Notes: generated by a model not told the origin, from the sequence alone. A DNA stretch of 64,000 bases from Bugula neritina (GCA_964035545.1 OZ037766.1:18069581-18133580), one strand, 5' to 3'; positions 13,650-28,440 are shown, counted from the first letter of the stretch. Numbers and translations are program-made.

Positions 13650-16629
13650 CATACTGAAATATACTGTAACATACTGAGATATACTGCAAGATACTGAAAT
13701 ATACTACAACTCACTGAAGTATAGTGTAATTTACGAAAATGTACTGTAACATACTGGAATTTATTGTAACATACTGAATTATACTGCAACATACTGGAAT
13801 ACACTGTAACATACTGAAACATATTGCAAAATACTGCAACATACTGAAATACACTGTAACATACTGAAAGACGCCGTATCATACTGAAATATACTATAAC
13901 CCACTGAAATATACTGCAACATACTGAAAAATACTGTAACATACTGAAATATACTGCAACATACTGAAATACACTGTAACATACAGAAATACACTGCAAC
14001 ATACTGCAGCATACTGCAACATACTGCAACATGCTGAAATACACTGTAACATACTGAAATATATTGCAAAATACTGCAACATACTGAAATACACTGTAAC
14101 ATACAGAAATACACTGCAACATACTGCAGCATACTGCAACATGCTGCAACATACTGAAATACACTGTAACATATTGAAATACACTGCAACACATTGAAAT
14201 TTGCTGTAACATACTGAGATATACTGCAAGACACTGAAACATACTACAGCTCACTGAAGTATAGTGTAATTTACGGAAATGTACTGTAACATACTGAAAT
14301 TTATTGTAACATACTGAAATATACTGCAACATACTGAAATACACTGTAACATACTGAAATATATTGCAAAATACTGCAACATACTGAAATACACTGTAAC
14401 ATGCTCAAATACATTGTATCATATTGCAATATGCTATAACCCACTGAAATATACTGCAACTTAGTGAAATATAATGTAACATACTGAAATATACTGCAAC
14501 ATACTGAAATACACTGTAACATACAGAAGTACGCTGTAACATTCAGAAATACACTGCAACATACTGCAACATACTGAAATACACTGTAACATACTGAAAC
14601 ACACTGCAACATACTGAAATATACTGCAACATACTGGAACATACTGGAATATACTGTAACCCACTGAAATATACTGCAACATACTGAAATATACTGCAAG
14701 ATACTGAAACCTACTGAAATACACTGTAACATACTGAAATACACTGCAACATGCTGCAACATACTGAAATACACTGTAACATATTGAAATACATTGCAAC
14801 ACATTGAAATAAGTTGCAAGATACCGAAATATACTGCAACATACTGAAAGACACTAAAACTCACTGAAGTATAGTGAAAAATCTAAAAATGCACTGTGGC
14901 ATACTGAAATATACTGAAACACGCTGAAATATACTGGAACATACTGAAATAAACTGTAACATACTGAGATATACTGCAAGATACTGAAATATGCTACAAC
15001 TCACTGAAGTATAGTGTAATTTACGGAAATGTACTGTAACATACTGAAATTTATTGTAACATACTGAATTATACTGCAACATACTGAAAAACACTGTAAC
15101 ATACTGAAAGACACTAAAACTCACTGAAGTATAGTGTAATATCTGCAAATGCACTGTAATATATTGAAATTTACTGTAACACAGTGAAATATACTGTAAC
15201 ATACTGAAATATACTGTAACATACTGAGATATACTGCAAGATACTGAAATATACTACAACTCACTGAAGTATAGTGTAATTTACGAAAATGTACTGTAAC
15301 ATACTGAAATTTATTGTAACATACTGAATTATACTGCAACATACTGGAATACACTGTAACATACTGAAACATATTGCAAAATACTGCAACATACTGAAAT
15401 ACGCTGTAACATACTGAAAGACGCCGTATCATACTGAAATATACTATAACCCACTGAAATATACTGCAACATACTGAAAAAAACTGTAACATACTGAAAT
15501 ATACTGCAACATACTGAAATACACTGTAACATACAGAAATACACTGCAACATACTGCAGCATACTGCAACATGCTGCAACACGCTGAAATACACTGTAAC
15601 ATACTGAAATATATTGCAAAATACTGCAACATACTGAAATACACTGTAACATACTGAAAGACACTAAAACTCACTGAAGTATAGTGTAATATCTGGAAAT
15701 GCACTGTGACATACTGAAATATACTGAAACACGCTGAAATATACTGCAACATACTGAAATATACTGTAACATACCGAAATTTATTGTAACATACCGAATT
15801 ATACTGCAACATACTGAAATATACTGTAACATACTGAAATATATTGCAAAATACTGCAACATACTTAAATACACTGTAACATACTGAAAGACACTAAAAC
15901 TCACTGAAGTATAGTGTAATATCTGGAAATGCACTGTGACATACTGAAATATACTGAAACACGCTGAAATATACTTCAACATACTGAAATATACCTAAAA
16001 ATATTGAAACATACTGAAATACACTGTAACATGCTGAAATACACTGTATCATACTGAAGTATACTGTAACGCACTGAAATATACTGCAACATACTGAATT
16101 ATACTGAAACATACTGCAATATCCTGAAATATACTGCAACATGCTGAAATATACTGCAAGACACTGAAACCTATTGAAATACACTGTAACATACTGATAT
16201 ACACTGCAACATACTGAAATACACTGTAACATACAGACATACACTGCAACACACTGCAGCATACTGCAACATGCTGCAACATACTGAAATACACTGTAAC
16301 ATATTGAAATACACTGCAACACATTGAAATATGCTGTAACATACTGAGATATACTGCAAGACACTGAAATATACTACAGCTCACTGAAGTATAGTGTAAT
16401 TTACGGAAATGTACTGTAACATACTGAAATTTATTGTAACATACTGAAATATACTGCAACATACTGAAATACACTGTAACATACTGAAATATATTGCAAA
16501 ATACTGCAACATACTGAAATACACTGTAACATACTCAAATACATTGTATCATACTGGAATATGCTATAACCCACTGAAATATACTGCAACTTACTGAAAT
16601 ATACTGTAACATACTGAAATATACTGCAA
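13650..16629. repeat. About 3-kb block, copy 1 of a pair 11,505 bp apart
   Basis: Matches 25,155-28,134 at constant offset, including the rare GAAAAAAACTG near 15,476, ATAATGTAAC near 14,470 and ACACACTGCAGCATAC near 16,250. The left edge sits at a deletion junction near 13,660 that joins H-downstream sequence to this block. The right edge near 16,629 is a switch into the next 8,625-bp unit. Its relative at 1,300-3,854 is less close. Confidence 0.83.
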
Positions 16630-17228
16630 GATACTGAAATATACTACAACTCACTGAAGTATAGTGTAATATCTGGAAATGCACTGTGACATACTGAAAT
16701 ATACTGAAACACGCTGAAATATACTGCAACATACTGAAATATACTGTAACATACCGAAATTTATTGTAACATACCGAATTATACTGCAACATACTGAAAT
16801 ATACTGTAACATACTGAAATATATTGCAAAATACTGCAACATACTTAAATACACTGTAACATACTGAAAGACACTAAAACTCACTGAAGTATAGTGTAAT
16901 ATCTGGAAATGCACTGTGACATACTGAAATATACTGAAACACGCTGAATTATACTGCAACATACTGAAATACACTGCAACATACTGAAATACACTGTAAC
17001 ATACTGAAAGACACTAAAACTCACTGAAGTATAGTGTAGTACCTGCAAATGCACTGTAACATATTGAAATTTACTGTAACACAGTGAAATATACTGTAAC
17101 ATACTGAAATATACTGTAACATACTGAGATATACTGCAAGATACTGAAATATACTACAACTCTCTGAAGTATAGTGTAATTTACGAAAATGTACTGTAAC
17201 ATACTGAAATTTATTGTAACATACTGAG

Positions 17229-17609
17229 TTATACTGCAACATACTGAAATACACTGTAACATACTGAAACATATTGCAAAGTACTGCAACATACTGAAAT
17301 ACACTGTAACATACTGAAAGACGCTGTATCATAATGAAATATACTATAACCCACTGAAATATACTGCAACATACTGAAATATACTGTAACAAACTGAAAT
17401 ATACTGCAACATACTGAAATACACTGTAACATACAGAAATACACTGCAACATACTGCAGCAAACTGCAACATACTGCAACATACTGAAATACACTGTAAC
17501 ATATTGAAATACACTGCAACACATTGAAATATGCTTCAACATACCGAAATATATGGTAACCTACTGAAATATGTTGCAAACTACTGAAATATATTGCAAC
17601 ATACTGCAA
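17229..17609. repeat. H landmark block, copy 5
   Basis: The 8,625-bp-offset partner of the copy at 8,604. Downstream, GAAATACACT GGAAC near 17,876 is private to this copy. Confidence 0.88.
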
Positions 17610-19174
17610 CTTAATGAAATATACTGTAACATACTGAAATATACTGGAAGATACTGAAACCTACTGAAATACACTGTAACATACTGAAATACACTGCAAC
17701 ATACTGCAACATACTGAAATACACTGTAACATATTGAAATACATTGCAACACATTGAAATAAGTTGCAAGATACTGAATTATACTGCAACATACTGAAAG
17801 ACACTAAAACTCACTGAAGTATAGTGAAAAATCTGAAAATGCACTGTGGCATACTGAAATATACTGAAACACGCTGAAATACACTGGAACATACTGAAAT
17901 AAACTGCAACATACTGAGATATACTGCAAGATACTGAAATATACTACAACTCACTGAAGTATAGTGTAGTTTGCAGAAATGTACTGTAACACACTGAAAT
18001 TTATTGTATCATGCTGAAATATACGGCAACGTACTGAAATACACTGTAACATACTGAAATATATTGCAAAATACTGCAACATACTGAAGTATGCTGCAAC
18101 ATACTGAAAGACACTAAAACTCACTGAAGTATAGTGTAATATCTGCAAATGCACTGTAACATACTGAAATTACTGTAACACACTGAAATATACTGTAACA
18201 TACTGAAATATACTGTAACATACGGAGATATACTGCGAGATACTGAAATATACTACAACTCACTGAAGTATAGTGTAATTTTCGGAAATGTACTGTAACA
18301 TACTGAATTTTATGGTAACATACTGAATTATACTGCAACATACTGAAATATACTGTAACGTACTGAAATATGTTGCAAAATACTGCAACATACTGAAATA
18401 CACTGTAACATACTGAAATACGCTGTATCATACTGAAATATACTATAACCCACTGAAATATACTGCAACATACTGAAATATACTGTAACATACTGAAATA
18501 TACTGCAACATACTGAAATACACTGTAACATACAGAAATACACTGCAACATACTGCAGCATACTGCAACATGCTGCAACATACTGAAATACACTGTAACA
18601 TATTGAAATACACTGCAACACATTGAAATTTGCTGTAACATACTGAGATATACTGCAAGACACTGAAATATACTACAGCTCACTGAAGTATAGTGTAATT
18701 TACGGAAATGTACTGTAACATACTGAAATTTATTGTAACATACTGAAATATACTGCAACATACTGAAATACACTGTAACATACTGAAATATATTGCAAAA
18801 TACTGCAACATACTGAAATACACTGTAACATACTCAAATACATTGTATCATATTGCAATATGCTATAACTCACTGAAATATACTGCAACTTAGTGAAATA
18901 TACTGTAACATACTGAAATATACTGCAACATACTGAAATACACTGTAACATACAGAAGTACGCTGTAACATACAGAAATACACTGCAACATACTGCAACA
19001 TACTGAAATACACTGTAACATACTGAAACACACTGCAACATACTGAAATATACTGCAACATACTGGAACATACTGGAATATACTGTAACCCACTGAAATA
19101 TACTGCAACATACTGAAATATACTGCAAGATACTGAAACCTACTGTAATACACTGTAACATACTGAAATACACT

Positions 19175-19192
19175 GCAACATGCAACATACTG
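19175..19192. repeat. 3-bp deletion landmark, copy 2
   Basis: Same deletion as at 10,550, exactly 8,625 bp further on. Its absence at 23,041 means it arose before the 8.0-13.7/16.6-22.3 kb duplication but after the split from the 22-kb unit. Confidence 0.92.
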
Positions 19193-21094
19193 AAATACAC
19201 TGTAACATATTGAAATACATTGCAACACATTGAAATAAGTTGCAAGATACCGAAATATACTGCAACATACTGAAAGACACTAAAACTCACTGAAGTATAG
19301 TGAAAAATCTAAAAATGCACTGTGGCATACTGAAATATACTGAAACACGCTGAAATATACTGGAACATACTGAAATAAACTGTAACATACTGAGATATAC
19401 TGCAAGATACTGAAATATGCTACAACTCACTGAAGTATAGTGTAATTTACGGAAATGTACTGTAACATACTGAAATTTATTGTAACATACTGAATTACAC
19501 TGCAACATACTGAAAAACACTGTAACATACTGAAAGACACTAAAACTCACTGAAGTATAGTGTAATATTTGCAAATGCACTGTAATATATTGAAATTTAC
19601 TGTAACACAGTGAAATATACTGTAACATACTGAAATATACTGTAACATACTGAGATATACTGCAAGATACTGAAATATACTACAACTCACTGAAGTATAG
19701 TGTAATTTACGAAAATGTACTGTAACATACTGGAATTTATTGTAACATACTGAATTATACTGCAACATACTGGAATACACTGTAACATACTGAAACATAT
19801 TGCAAAATACTGCAACATACTGAAATACACTGTAACATACTGAAAGACGCCGTATCATACTGAAATATACTATAACCCACTGAAATATACTGCAACATAC
19901 TGAAAAATACTGTAACATACTGAAATATACTGCAACATACTGAAATACACTGTAACATACAGAAATACACTGCAACATACTGCAGCATACTGCAACATAC
20001 TGCAACATGCTGAAATACACTGTAACATACTGAAATATATTGCAAAATACTGCAACATACTGAAATACACTGTAACATACAGAAATACACTGCAACACAC
20101 TGCAGCATACTGCAACATGCTGCAACATACTGAAATACACTGTAACATATTGAAATACACTGCAACACATTGAAATTTGCTGTAACATACTGAGATATAC
20201 TGCAAGACACTGAAATATACTACAGCTCACTGAAGTATAGTGTAATTTACGGAAATGTACTGTAACATACTGAAATTTATTGTAACATACTGAAATATAC
20301 TGCAACATACTGAAATACACTGTAACATACTGAAATATATTGCAAAATACTGCAACATACTGAAATACACTGTAACATGCTCAAATACATTGTATCATAT
20401 TGCAATATGCTATAACCCACTGAAATATACTGCAACTTAGTGAAATATACTGTAACATACTGAAATATACTGCAACATACTGAAATACACTGTAACATAC
20501 AGAAGTACGCTGTAACATTCAGAAATACACTGCAACATACTGCAACATACTGAAATACACTGTAACATACTGAAACACACTGCAACATACTGAAATATAC
20601 TGCAACATACTTGAACATACTGGAATATACTGTAACCCACTGAAATATACTGCAACATACTGAAATATACTGTAACATACTGAAATATATTGCAAAATAC
20701 TGCAACATACTTAAATACACTGTAACATACTGAAAGACACTAAAACTCACTGAAGTATAGTGTAATATCTGGAAATGCACTGTGACATACTGAAATATAC
20801 TGAAACACGCTGAATTATACTGCAACATACTGAAATACACTGCAACATACTGAAATACACTGTAACATACTGAAAGACACTAAAACTCACTGAAGTATAG
20901 TGTAATACCTGCAAATGCACTGTAACATATTGAAATTTACTGTAACACAGTGAAATATACTGTAACATACTGAAATATACTGTAACATACTGAGATATAC
21001 TGCAAGATACTGAAATATACTACAACTCTCTGAAGTATAGTGTAATTTACGAAAATGTACTGTAACATACTGAAATTTATTGTAACATACTGAG

Positions 21095-21475
21095 TTATAC
21101 TGCAACATACTGAAATACACTGTAACATACTGAAACATATTGCAAAGTACTGCAACATACTGAAATACACTGTAACATACTGAAAGACGCTGTATCATAA
21201 TGAAATATACTATAACCCACTGAAATATACTGCAACATACTGAAATATACTGTAACAAACTGAAATATACTGCAACATACTGAAATACACTGTAACATAC
21301 AGAAATACACTGCAACATACTGCAGCAAACTGCAACATACTGCAACATACTGAAATACACTGTAACATATTGAAATACACTGCAACACATTGAAATATGC
21401 TTCAACATACCGAAATATATGGTAACCTACTGAAATATGTTGCAAACTACTGAAATATATTGCAACATACTGCAA
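21095..21475. repeat. H landmark block, copy 6
   Basis: The 8,625-bp-offset partner of the copy at 12,470. It is the last H before a 21,760-bp interval without one that contains the alpha/beta array. Confidence 0.88.
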
Positions 21476-22870
21476 CTTAATGAAATATACTGTAACATAC
21501 TGAAATATACTGGAAGATACTGAAACCTACTGAAATACACTGTAACATACTGAAATACACTGCAACATACTGCAACATACTGAAATACACTGTAACATAT
21601 TGAAATACATTGCAACACATTGAAATAAGTTGCAAGATACTGAATTATACTGCAACATACTGAAAGACACTAAAACTCACTGAAGTATAGTGAAAAATCT
21701 GAAAATGCACTGTGGCATACTGAAATATACTGAAACACGCTGAAATATACTGGAACATACTGAAATAAACTGCAACATACTGAGATATACTGCAAGATAC
21801 TGAAATATACTACAACTCACTGAAGTATAGTGTAGTTTGCAGAAATGTACTGTAACACACTGAAATTTATTGTATCATGCTGAAATATACGGCAACGTAC
21901 TGAAATACACTGTAACATACTGAAATATATTGCAAAATACTGCAACATACTGAAGTATGCTGCAACATACTGAAAGACACTAAAACTCACTGAAGTATAG
22001 TGTAATATCTGCAAATGCACTGTAACATACTGAAATTACTGTAACACACTGAAATATACTGTAACATACTGAAATATACTGTAACATACGGAGATATACT
22101 GCGAGATACTGAAATATACTACAACTCACTGAAGTATAGTGTAATTTTCGGAAATGTACTGTAACATACTGAATTTTATGGTAACATACTGAATTATACT
22201 GCAACATACTGAAATATACTGTAACGTACTGAAATATGTTGCAAAATACTGCAACATACTGAAATACACTGTAACATACTGAAATACGCTGTATCATACT
22301 GAAATATACTATAACCCACTGAAATATACTGCAACATACTGAAATATACTGTAACATACTGAAATATACTGCAACATACTGAAATACACTGTAACATACA
22401 GAAATACACTGCAACATACTGCAGCATACTGCAACATGCTGCAACATACTGAAATACACTGTAACATATTGAAATACACTGCAACACATTGAAATTTGCT
22501 GTAACATACTGAGATATACTGCAAGACACTGAAATATACTACAGCTCACTGAAGTATAGTGTAATTTACGGAAATGTACTGTAACATACTGAAATTTATT
22601 GTAACATACCGAAATATACTGCAACATACTGAAATACACTGTAACATACTGAAATATATTGCAAAATACTGCAACATACTGAAATACACTGTAACATACT
22701 CAAATACATTGTATCATATTGCAATATGCTATAACTCACTGAAATATACTGCAACTTAGTGAAATATACTGTAACATACTGAAATATACTGCAACATACT
22801 GAAATACACTGTAACATACAGAAGTACGCTGTAACATACAGAAATACACTGCAACATACTGCAACATACT

Positions 22871-24440
22871 GAAATACACTGTAACATACTGAAACACACT
22901 GCAACATACTGAAATATACTGCAACATACTGGAACATACTGGAATATACTGTAACCCACTGAAATATACTGCAACATACTGAAATATACTGCAAGATACT
23001 GAAACCTACTGTAATACACTGTAACATACTGAAATACACTGCAACATGCTGCAACATACTGAAATACACTGTAACATATTGAAATACATTGCAACACATT
23101 GAAATAAGTTGCAAGATACCGAAATATACTGCAACATACTGAAAGACACTAAAACTCACTGAAGTATAGTGAAAAATCTAAAAATGCACTGTGGCATACT
23201 GAAATATACTGAAACACGCTGAAATATACTGGAACATACTGAAATAAACTGTAACATACTGAGATATACTGCAAGATACTGAAATATGCTACAACTCACT
23301 GAAGTATAGTGTAATTTACGGAAATGTACTGTATCATACTGAAATTTATTGTAACATACTGAATTACACTGCAACATACTGAAAAACACTGTAACATACT
23401 GAAAGACACTAAAACTCACTGAAGTATAGTGTAATATCTGCAAATGCACTGTAATATATTGAAATTTACTGTAACACAGTGAAATATACTGTAACATACT
23501 GAAATATACTGTAACATACTGAGATATACTGCAAGATACTGAAATATACTACAACTCACTGAAGTATAGTGTAATTTACGAAAATGTACTGTAACATACT
23601 GGAATTTATTGTAACATACTGAATTATACTGCAACATACTGGAATACACTGTAACATACTGAAACATATTGCAAAATACTGCAACATACTGAAATACACT
23701 GTAACATACTGAAAGACGCCGTATCATACTGAAATATACTATAACCCACTGAAATATACTGCAACATACTGAAAAATACTGTAACATACTGAAATATACT
23801 GCAACATACTGAAATACACTGTAACATACAGAAATACACTGCAACATACTGCAGCATACTGCAACATACTGCAACATGCTGAAATACACTGTAACATACT
23901 GAAATATATTGCAAAATACTGCAACATACTGAAATACACTGTAACATACAGAAATACACTGCAACATACTGCAGCATACTGCAACATGCTGCAACATACT
24001 GAAATACACTGTAACATATTGAAATACACTGCAACACATTGAAATTTGCTGTAACATACTGAGATATACTGCAAGACACTGAAACATACTACAGCTCACT
24101 GAAGTATAGTGTAATTTACGGAAATGTACTGTAACATACTGAAATTTATTGTAACATACTGAAATATACTGCAACATACTGAAATACACTGTAACATACT
24201 GAAATATATTGCAAAATACTGCAACATACTGAAATACACTGTAACATGCTCAAATACATTGTATCATATTGCAATATGCTATAACCCACTGAAATATACT
24301 GCAACTTAGTGAAATATAATGTAACATACTGAAATATACTGCAACATACTGAAATACACTGTAACATACAGAAGTACGCTGTAACATTCAGAAATACACT
24401 GCAACATACTGCAACATACTGAAATACACTGTAACATACT
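22871..24440. repeat. 1,570-bp block, copy 1 of a 1,660-bp-period tandem pair
   Basis: Matches 24,531-26,100 at offset 1,660. One difference is GTATCATACT at 23,331, where the second copy has GTAACATACT. The block runs from the GAAACACACT decamer through the marker-rich segment to the GCAACTTAGT segment. The pair is separated by a 90-bp patch (24,441-24,530) that is not expected at this point from either copy. Confidence 0.85.
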
Positions 24441-24530
24441 GAAATATATTGCAAAATACTGCAACATACTGAAATACACTGTAACATACTGAAAGACACT
24501 AAAACTCACTGAAGTATAGTGTAATATCTG
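24441..24530. repeat. 90-bp patch at a tandem-duplication joint
   Basis: Nine decamers, starting GAAATATATT GCAAAATACT and ending in a marker AAAACTCACT GAAGTATAGT GTAATATCTG, lie exactly between the two 1,570-bp copies. The same nine decamers in the same order occur at 27,111-27,200 and in related blocks. Sequence on both sides resumes as if the patch were absent (GAAATACACT GTAACATACT GAAACACACT). It looks like a templated insertion or double exchange at the joint. Confidence 0.75.
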
Positions 24531-26100
24531 GAAATACACTGTAACATACTGAAACACACTGCAACATACTGAAATATACTGCAACATACTGGAACATACT
24601 GGAATATACTGTAACCCACTGAAATATACTGCAACATACTGAAATATACTGCAAGATACTGAAACCTACTGTAATACACTGTAACATACTGAAATACACT
24701 GCAACATGCTGCAACATACTGAAATACACTGTAACATATTGAAATACATTGCAACACATTGAAATAAGTTGCAAGATACCGAAATATACTGCAACATACT
24801 GAAAGACACTAAAACTCACTGAAGTATAGTGAAAAATCTAAAAATGCACTGTGGCATACTGAAATATACTGAAACACGCTGAAATATACTGGAACATACT
24901 GAAATAAACTGTAACATACTGAGATATACTGCAAGATACTGAAATATGCTACAACTCACTGAAGTATAGTGTAATTTACGGAAATGTACTGTAACATACT
25001 GAAATTTATTGTAACATACTGAATTACACTGCAACATACTGAAAAACACTGTAACATACTGAAAGACACTAAAACTCACTGAAGTATAGTGTAATATCTG
25101 CAAATGCACTGTAATATATTGAAATTTACTGTAACACAGTGAAATATACTGTAACATACTGAAATATACTGTAACATACTGAGATATACTGCAAGATACT
25201 GAAATATACTACAACTCACTGAAGTATAGTGTAATTTACGAAAATGTACTGTAACATACTGGAATTTATTGTAACATACTGAATTATACTGCAACATACT
25301 GGAATACACTGTAACATACTGAAACATATTGCAAAATACTGCAACATACTGAAATACACTGTAACATACTGAAAGACGCCGTATCATACTGAAATATACT
25401 ATAACCCACTGAAATATACTGCAACATACTGAAAAATACTGTAACATACTGAAATATACTGCAACATACTGAAATACACTGTAACATACAGAAATACACT
25501 GCAACATACTGCAGCATACTGCAACATACTGCAACATGCTGAAATACACTGTAACATACTGAAATATATTGCAAAATACTGCAACATACTGAAATACACT
25601 GTAACATACAGAAATACACTGCAACATACTGCAGCATACTGCAACATGCTGCAACATACTGAAATACACTGTAACATATTGAAATACACTGCAACACATT
25701 GAAATTTGCTGTAACATACTGAGATATACTGCAAGACACTGAAACATACTACAGCTCACTGAAGTATAGTGTAATTTACGGAAATGTACTGTAACATACT
25801 GAAATTTATTGTAACATACTGAAATATACTGCAACATACTGAAATACACTGTAACATACTGAAATATATTGCAAAATACTGCAACATACTGAAATACACT
25901 GTAACATGCTCAAATACATTGTATCATATTGCAATATGCTATAACCCACTGAAATATACTGCAACTTAGTGAAATATAATGTAACATACTGAAATATACT
26001 GCAACATACTGAAATACACTGTAACATACAGAAGTACGCTGTAACATTCAGAAATACACTGCAACATACTGCAACATACTGAAATACACTGTAACATACT
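24531..26100. repeat. 1,570-bp block, copy 2 of a 1,660-bp-period tandem pair
   Basis: Copy of 22,871-24,440. Beyond 26,100 it continues into sequence equivalent to 14,596 onward (offset 11,505) with no patch, so the patch belongs to the joint and not to the repeated unit. Confidence 0.85.
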
Positions 26101-28134
26101 GAAACACACTGCAACATACTGAAATATACTGCAACATACTGGAACATACTGGAATATACTGTAACCCACTGAAATATACTGCAACATACTGAAATATACT
26201 GCAAGATACTGAAACCTACTGAAATACACTGTAACATACTGAAATACACTGCAACATGCTGCAACATACTGAAATACACTGTAACATATTGAAATACATT
26301 GCAACACATTGAAATAAGTTGCAAGATACCGAAATATACTGCAACATACTGAAAGACACTAAAACTCACTGAAGTATAGTGAAAAATCTAAAAATGCACT
26401 GTGGCATACTGAAATATACTGAAACACGCTGAAATATACTGGAACATACTGAAATAAACTGTAACATACTGAGATATACTGCAAGATACTGAAATATGCT
26501 ACAACTCACTGAAGTATAGTGTAATTTACGGAAATGTACTGTAACATACTGAAATTTATTGTAACATACTGAATTATACTGCAACATACTGAAAAACACT
26601 GTAACATACTGAAAGACACTAAAACTCACTGAAGTATAGTGTAATATCTGCAAATGCACTGTAATATATTGAAATTTACTGTAACACAGTGAAATATACT
26701 GTAACATACTGAAATATACTGTAACATACTGAGATATACTGCAAGATACTGAAATATACTACAACTCACTGAAGTATAGTGTAATTTACGAAAATGTACT
26801 GTAACATACTGAAATTTATTGTAACATACTGAATTATACTGCAACATACTGGAATACACTGTAACATACTGAAACATATTGCAAAATACTGCAACATACT
26901 GAAATACGCTGTAACATACTGAAAGACGCCGTATCATACTGAAATATACTATAACCCACTGAAATATACTGCAACATACTGAAAAAAACTGTAACATACT
27001 GAAATATACTGCAACATACTGAAATACACTGTAACATACAGAAATACACTGCAACATACTGCAGCATACTGCAACATGCTGCAACACGCTGAAATACACT
27101 GTAACATACTGAAATATATTGCAAAATACTGCAACATACTGAAATACACTGTAACATACTGAAAGACACTAAAACTCACTGAAGTATAGTGTAATATCTG
27201 GAAATGCACTGTGACATACTGAAATATACTGAAACACGCTGAAATATACTGCAACATACTGAAATATACTGTAACATACCGAAATTTATTGTAACATACC
27301 GAATTATACTGCAACATACTGAAATATACTGTAACATACTGAAATATATTGCAAAATACTGCAACATACTTAAATACACTGTAACATACTGAAAGACACT
27401 AAAACTCACTGAAGTATAGTGTAATATCTGGAAATGCACTGTGACATACTGAAATATACTGAAACACGCTGAAATATACTTCAACATACTGAAATATACC
27501 TAAAAATATTGAAACATACTGAAATACACTGTAACATGCTGAAATACACTGTATCATACTGAAGTATACTGTAACGCACTGAAATATACTGCAACATACT
27601 GAATTATACTGAAACATACTGCAATATCCTGAAATATACTGCAACATGCTGAAATATACTGCAAGACACTGAAACCTATTGAAATACACTGTAACATACT
27701 GATATACACTGCAACATACTGAAATACACTGTAACATACAGACATACACTGCAACACACTGCAGCATACTGCAACATGCTGCAACATACTGAAATACACT
27801 GTAACATATTGAAATACACTGCAACACATTGAAATATGCTGTAACATACTGAGATATACTGCAAGACACTGAAATATACTACAGCTCACTGAAGTATAGT
27901 GTAATTTACGGAAATGTACTGTAACATACTGAAATTTATTGTAACATACTGAAATATACTGCAACATACTGAAATACACTGTAACATACTGAAATATATT
28001 GCAAAATACTGCAACATACTGAAATACACTGTAACATACTCAAATACATTGTATCATACTGGAATATGCTATAACCCACTGAAATATACTGCAACTTACT
28101 GAAATATACTGTAACATACTGAAATATACTGCAA
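25155..28134. repeat. About 3-kb block, copy 2 of a pair 11,505 bp apart
   Basis: Copy of 13,650-16,629. The left part overlaps the second copy of the 1,660-bp tandem duplication; the right part runs into the 180-bp tandem duplication at 28,081. It shares with its partner variants absent from the 1.3-3.85 kb relative (GAAAAAAACTG, ACACACTGCAGC), so these two copies separated more recently than either did from the left-end block. Confidence 0.83.
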
Positions 28135-28440
28135 CATACTGAAATACACTGTAACATACAGAAGTACGCTGTAACATACAGAAATACACTGCAACATACT
28201 GCAACATACTGAAATACACTGTAACATACTGAAACACACTGCAACATACTGAAATATACTGCAACTTAGTGAAATATACTGTAACATACTGAAATATACT
28301 GCAACATACTGAAATACACTGTAACATACAGAAGTACGCTGTAACATTCAGAAATACACTGCAACATACTGCAACATACTGAAATACACTGTAACATACT
28401 GAAACACACTGCAACATACTGAAATATACTGCAACATACT
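28081..28440. repeat. 180-bp tandem duplication
   Basis: Two 180-bp copies (28,081-28,260 and 28,261-28,440) share the GAAGTACGCT GTAACAT-CA segment. They are not identical: copy 1 reads GCAACTTACT and GTAACATACA, copy 2 GCAACTTAGT and GTAACATTCA. These two versions are fixed in different blocks elsewhere (GCAACTTACT near 3,811; GCAACTTAGT near 1,681), so the joint came from exchange between two divergent blocks shifted by 18 decamers, not from simple copying. Confidence 0.8.

Larger units (their letters stand above)
8023..13660. repeat. About 5.6-kb unit, copy 1 of a pair 8,625 bp apart
   Basis: Matches 16,648-22,285 at constant offset 8,625. It contains two H landmarks (8,604 and 12,470), two copies of the 1-bp deletion landmark (9,540 and 13,406) and the 3-bp deletion at 10,550. 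Sparse differences include ATGCCG at 9,388 versus ATGCTG in the partner. The spacing 8,625 equals 8,630 minus the 5 bases lost in these three deletions, so without them the unit is a whole number of decamers. The left edge is at about 8,022, the right edge at the 13,660 junction. Confidence 0.85.
16648..22285. repeat. About 5.6-kb unit, copy 2 of a pair 8,625 bp apart
   Basis: Copy of 8,023-13,660. It starts abruptly near 16,640, where a GCAAGATACT decamer and an ACAACTCACT marker replace what the preceding block would predict. It shares the 3-bp deletion (19,175) and the 1-bp deletions (18,165 and 22,031). To the right of 22,285 the partner has a 1,220-bp deletion, so this copy keeps the longer ancestral arrangement. 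Confidence 0.85.

Noticed and set aside
13355-14344. Longest minus-strand open stretch (329 codons), and more than 200 similar shorter ones, as protein genes
   Set aside because: The same 20-residue pattern appears in all three minus-strand frames because the satellite dimer has no stop and 20 is not a multiple of 3. Stretches overlap each other in different frames, start at TTG, CTG or GTG as often as ATG, and end wherever a satellite variant creates TTA, CTA or TCA. There is no frame-specific bias, signal or domain.
22574-22759. Plus-strand open stretch of 61 codons
   Set aside because: It is open only because one TGA of the satellite is changed (CATACCGAAAT near 22,605) together with a few chance variants. 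It encodes the same low-complexity repeat and has no gene context.
24441-24530. Transposon or insertion-sequence footprint at the duplication joint
   Set aside because: The 90 bp consist entirely of known satellite decamers, with no inverted ends, target-site duplication or foreign sequence.
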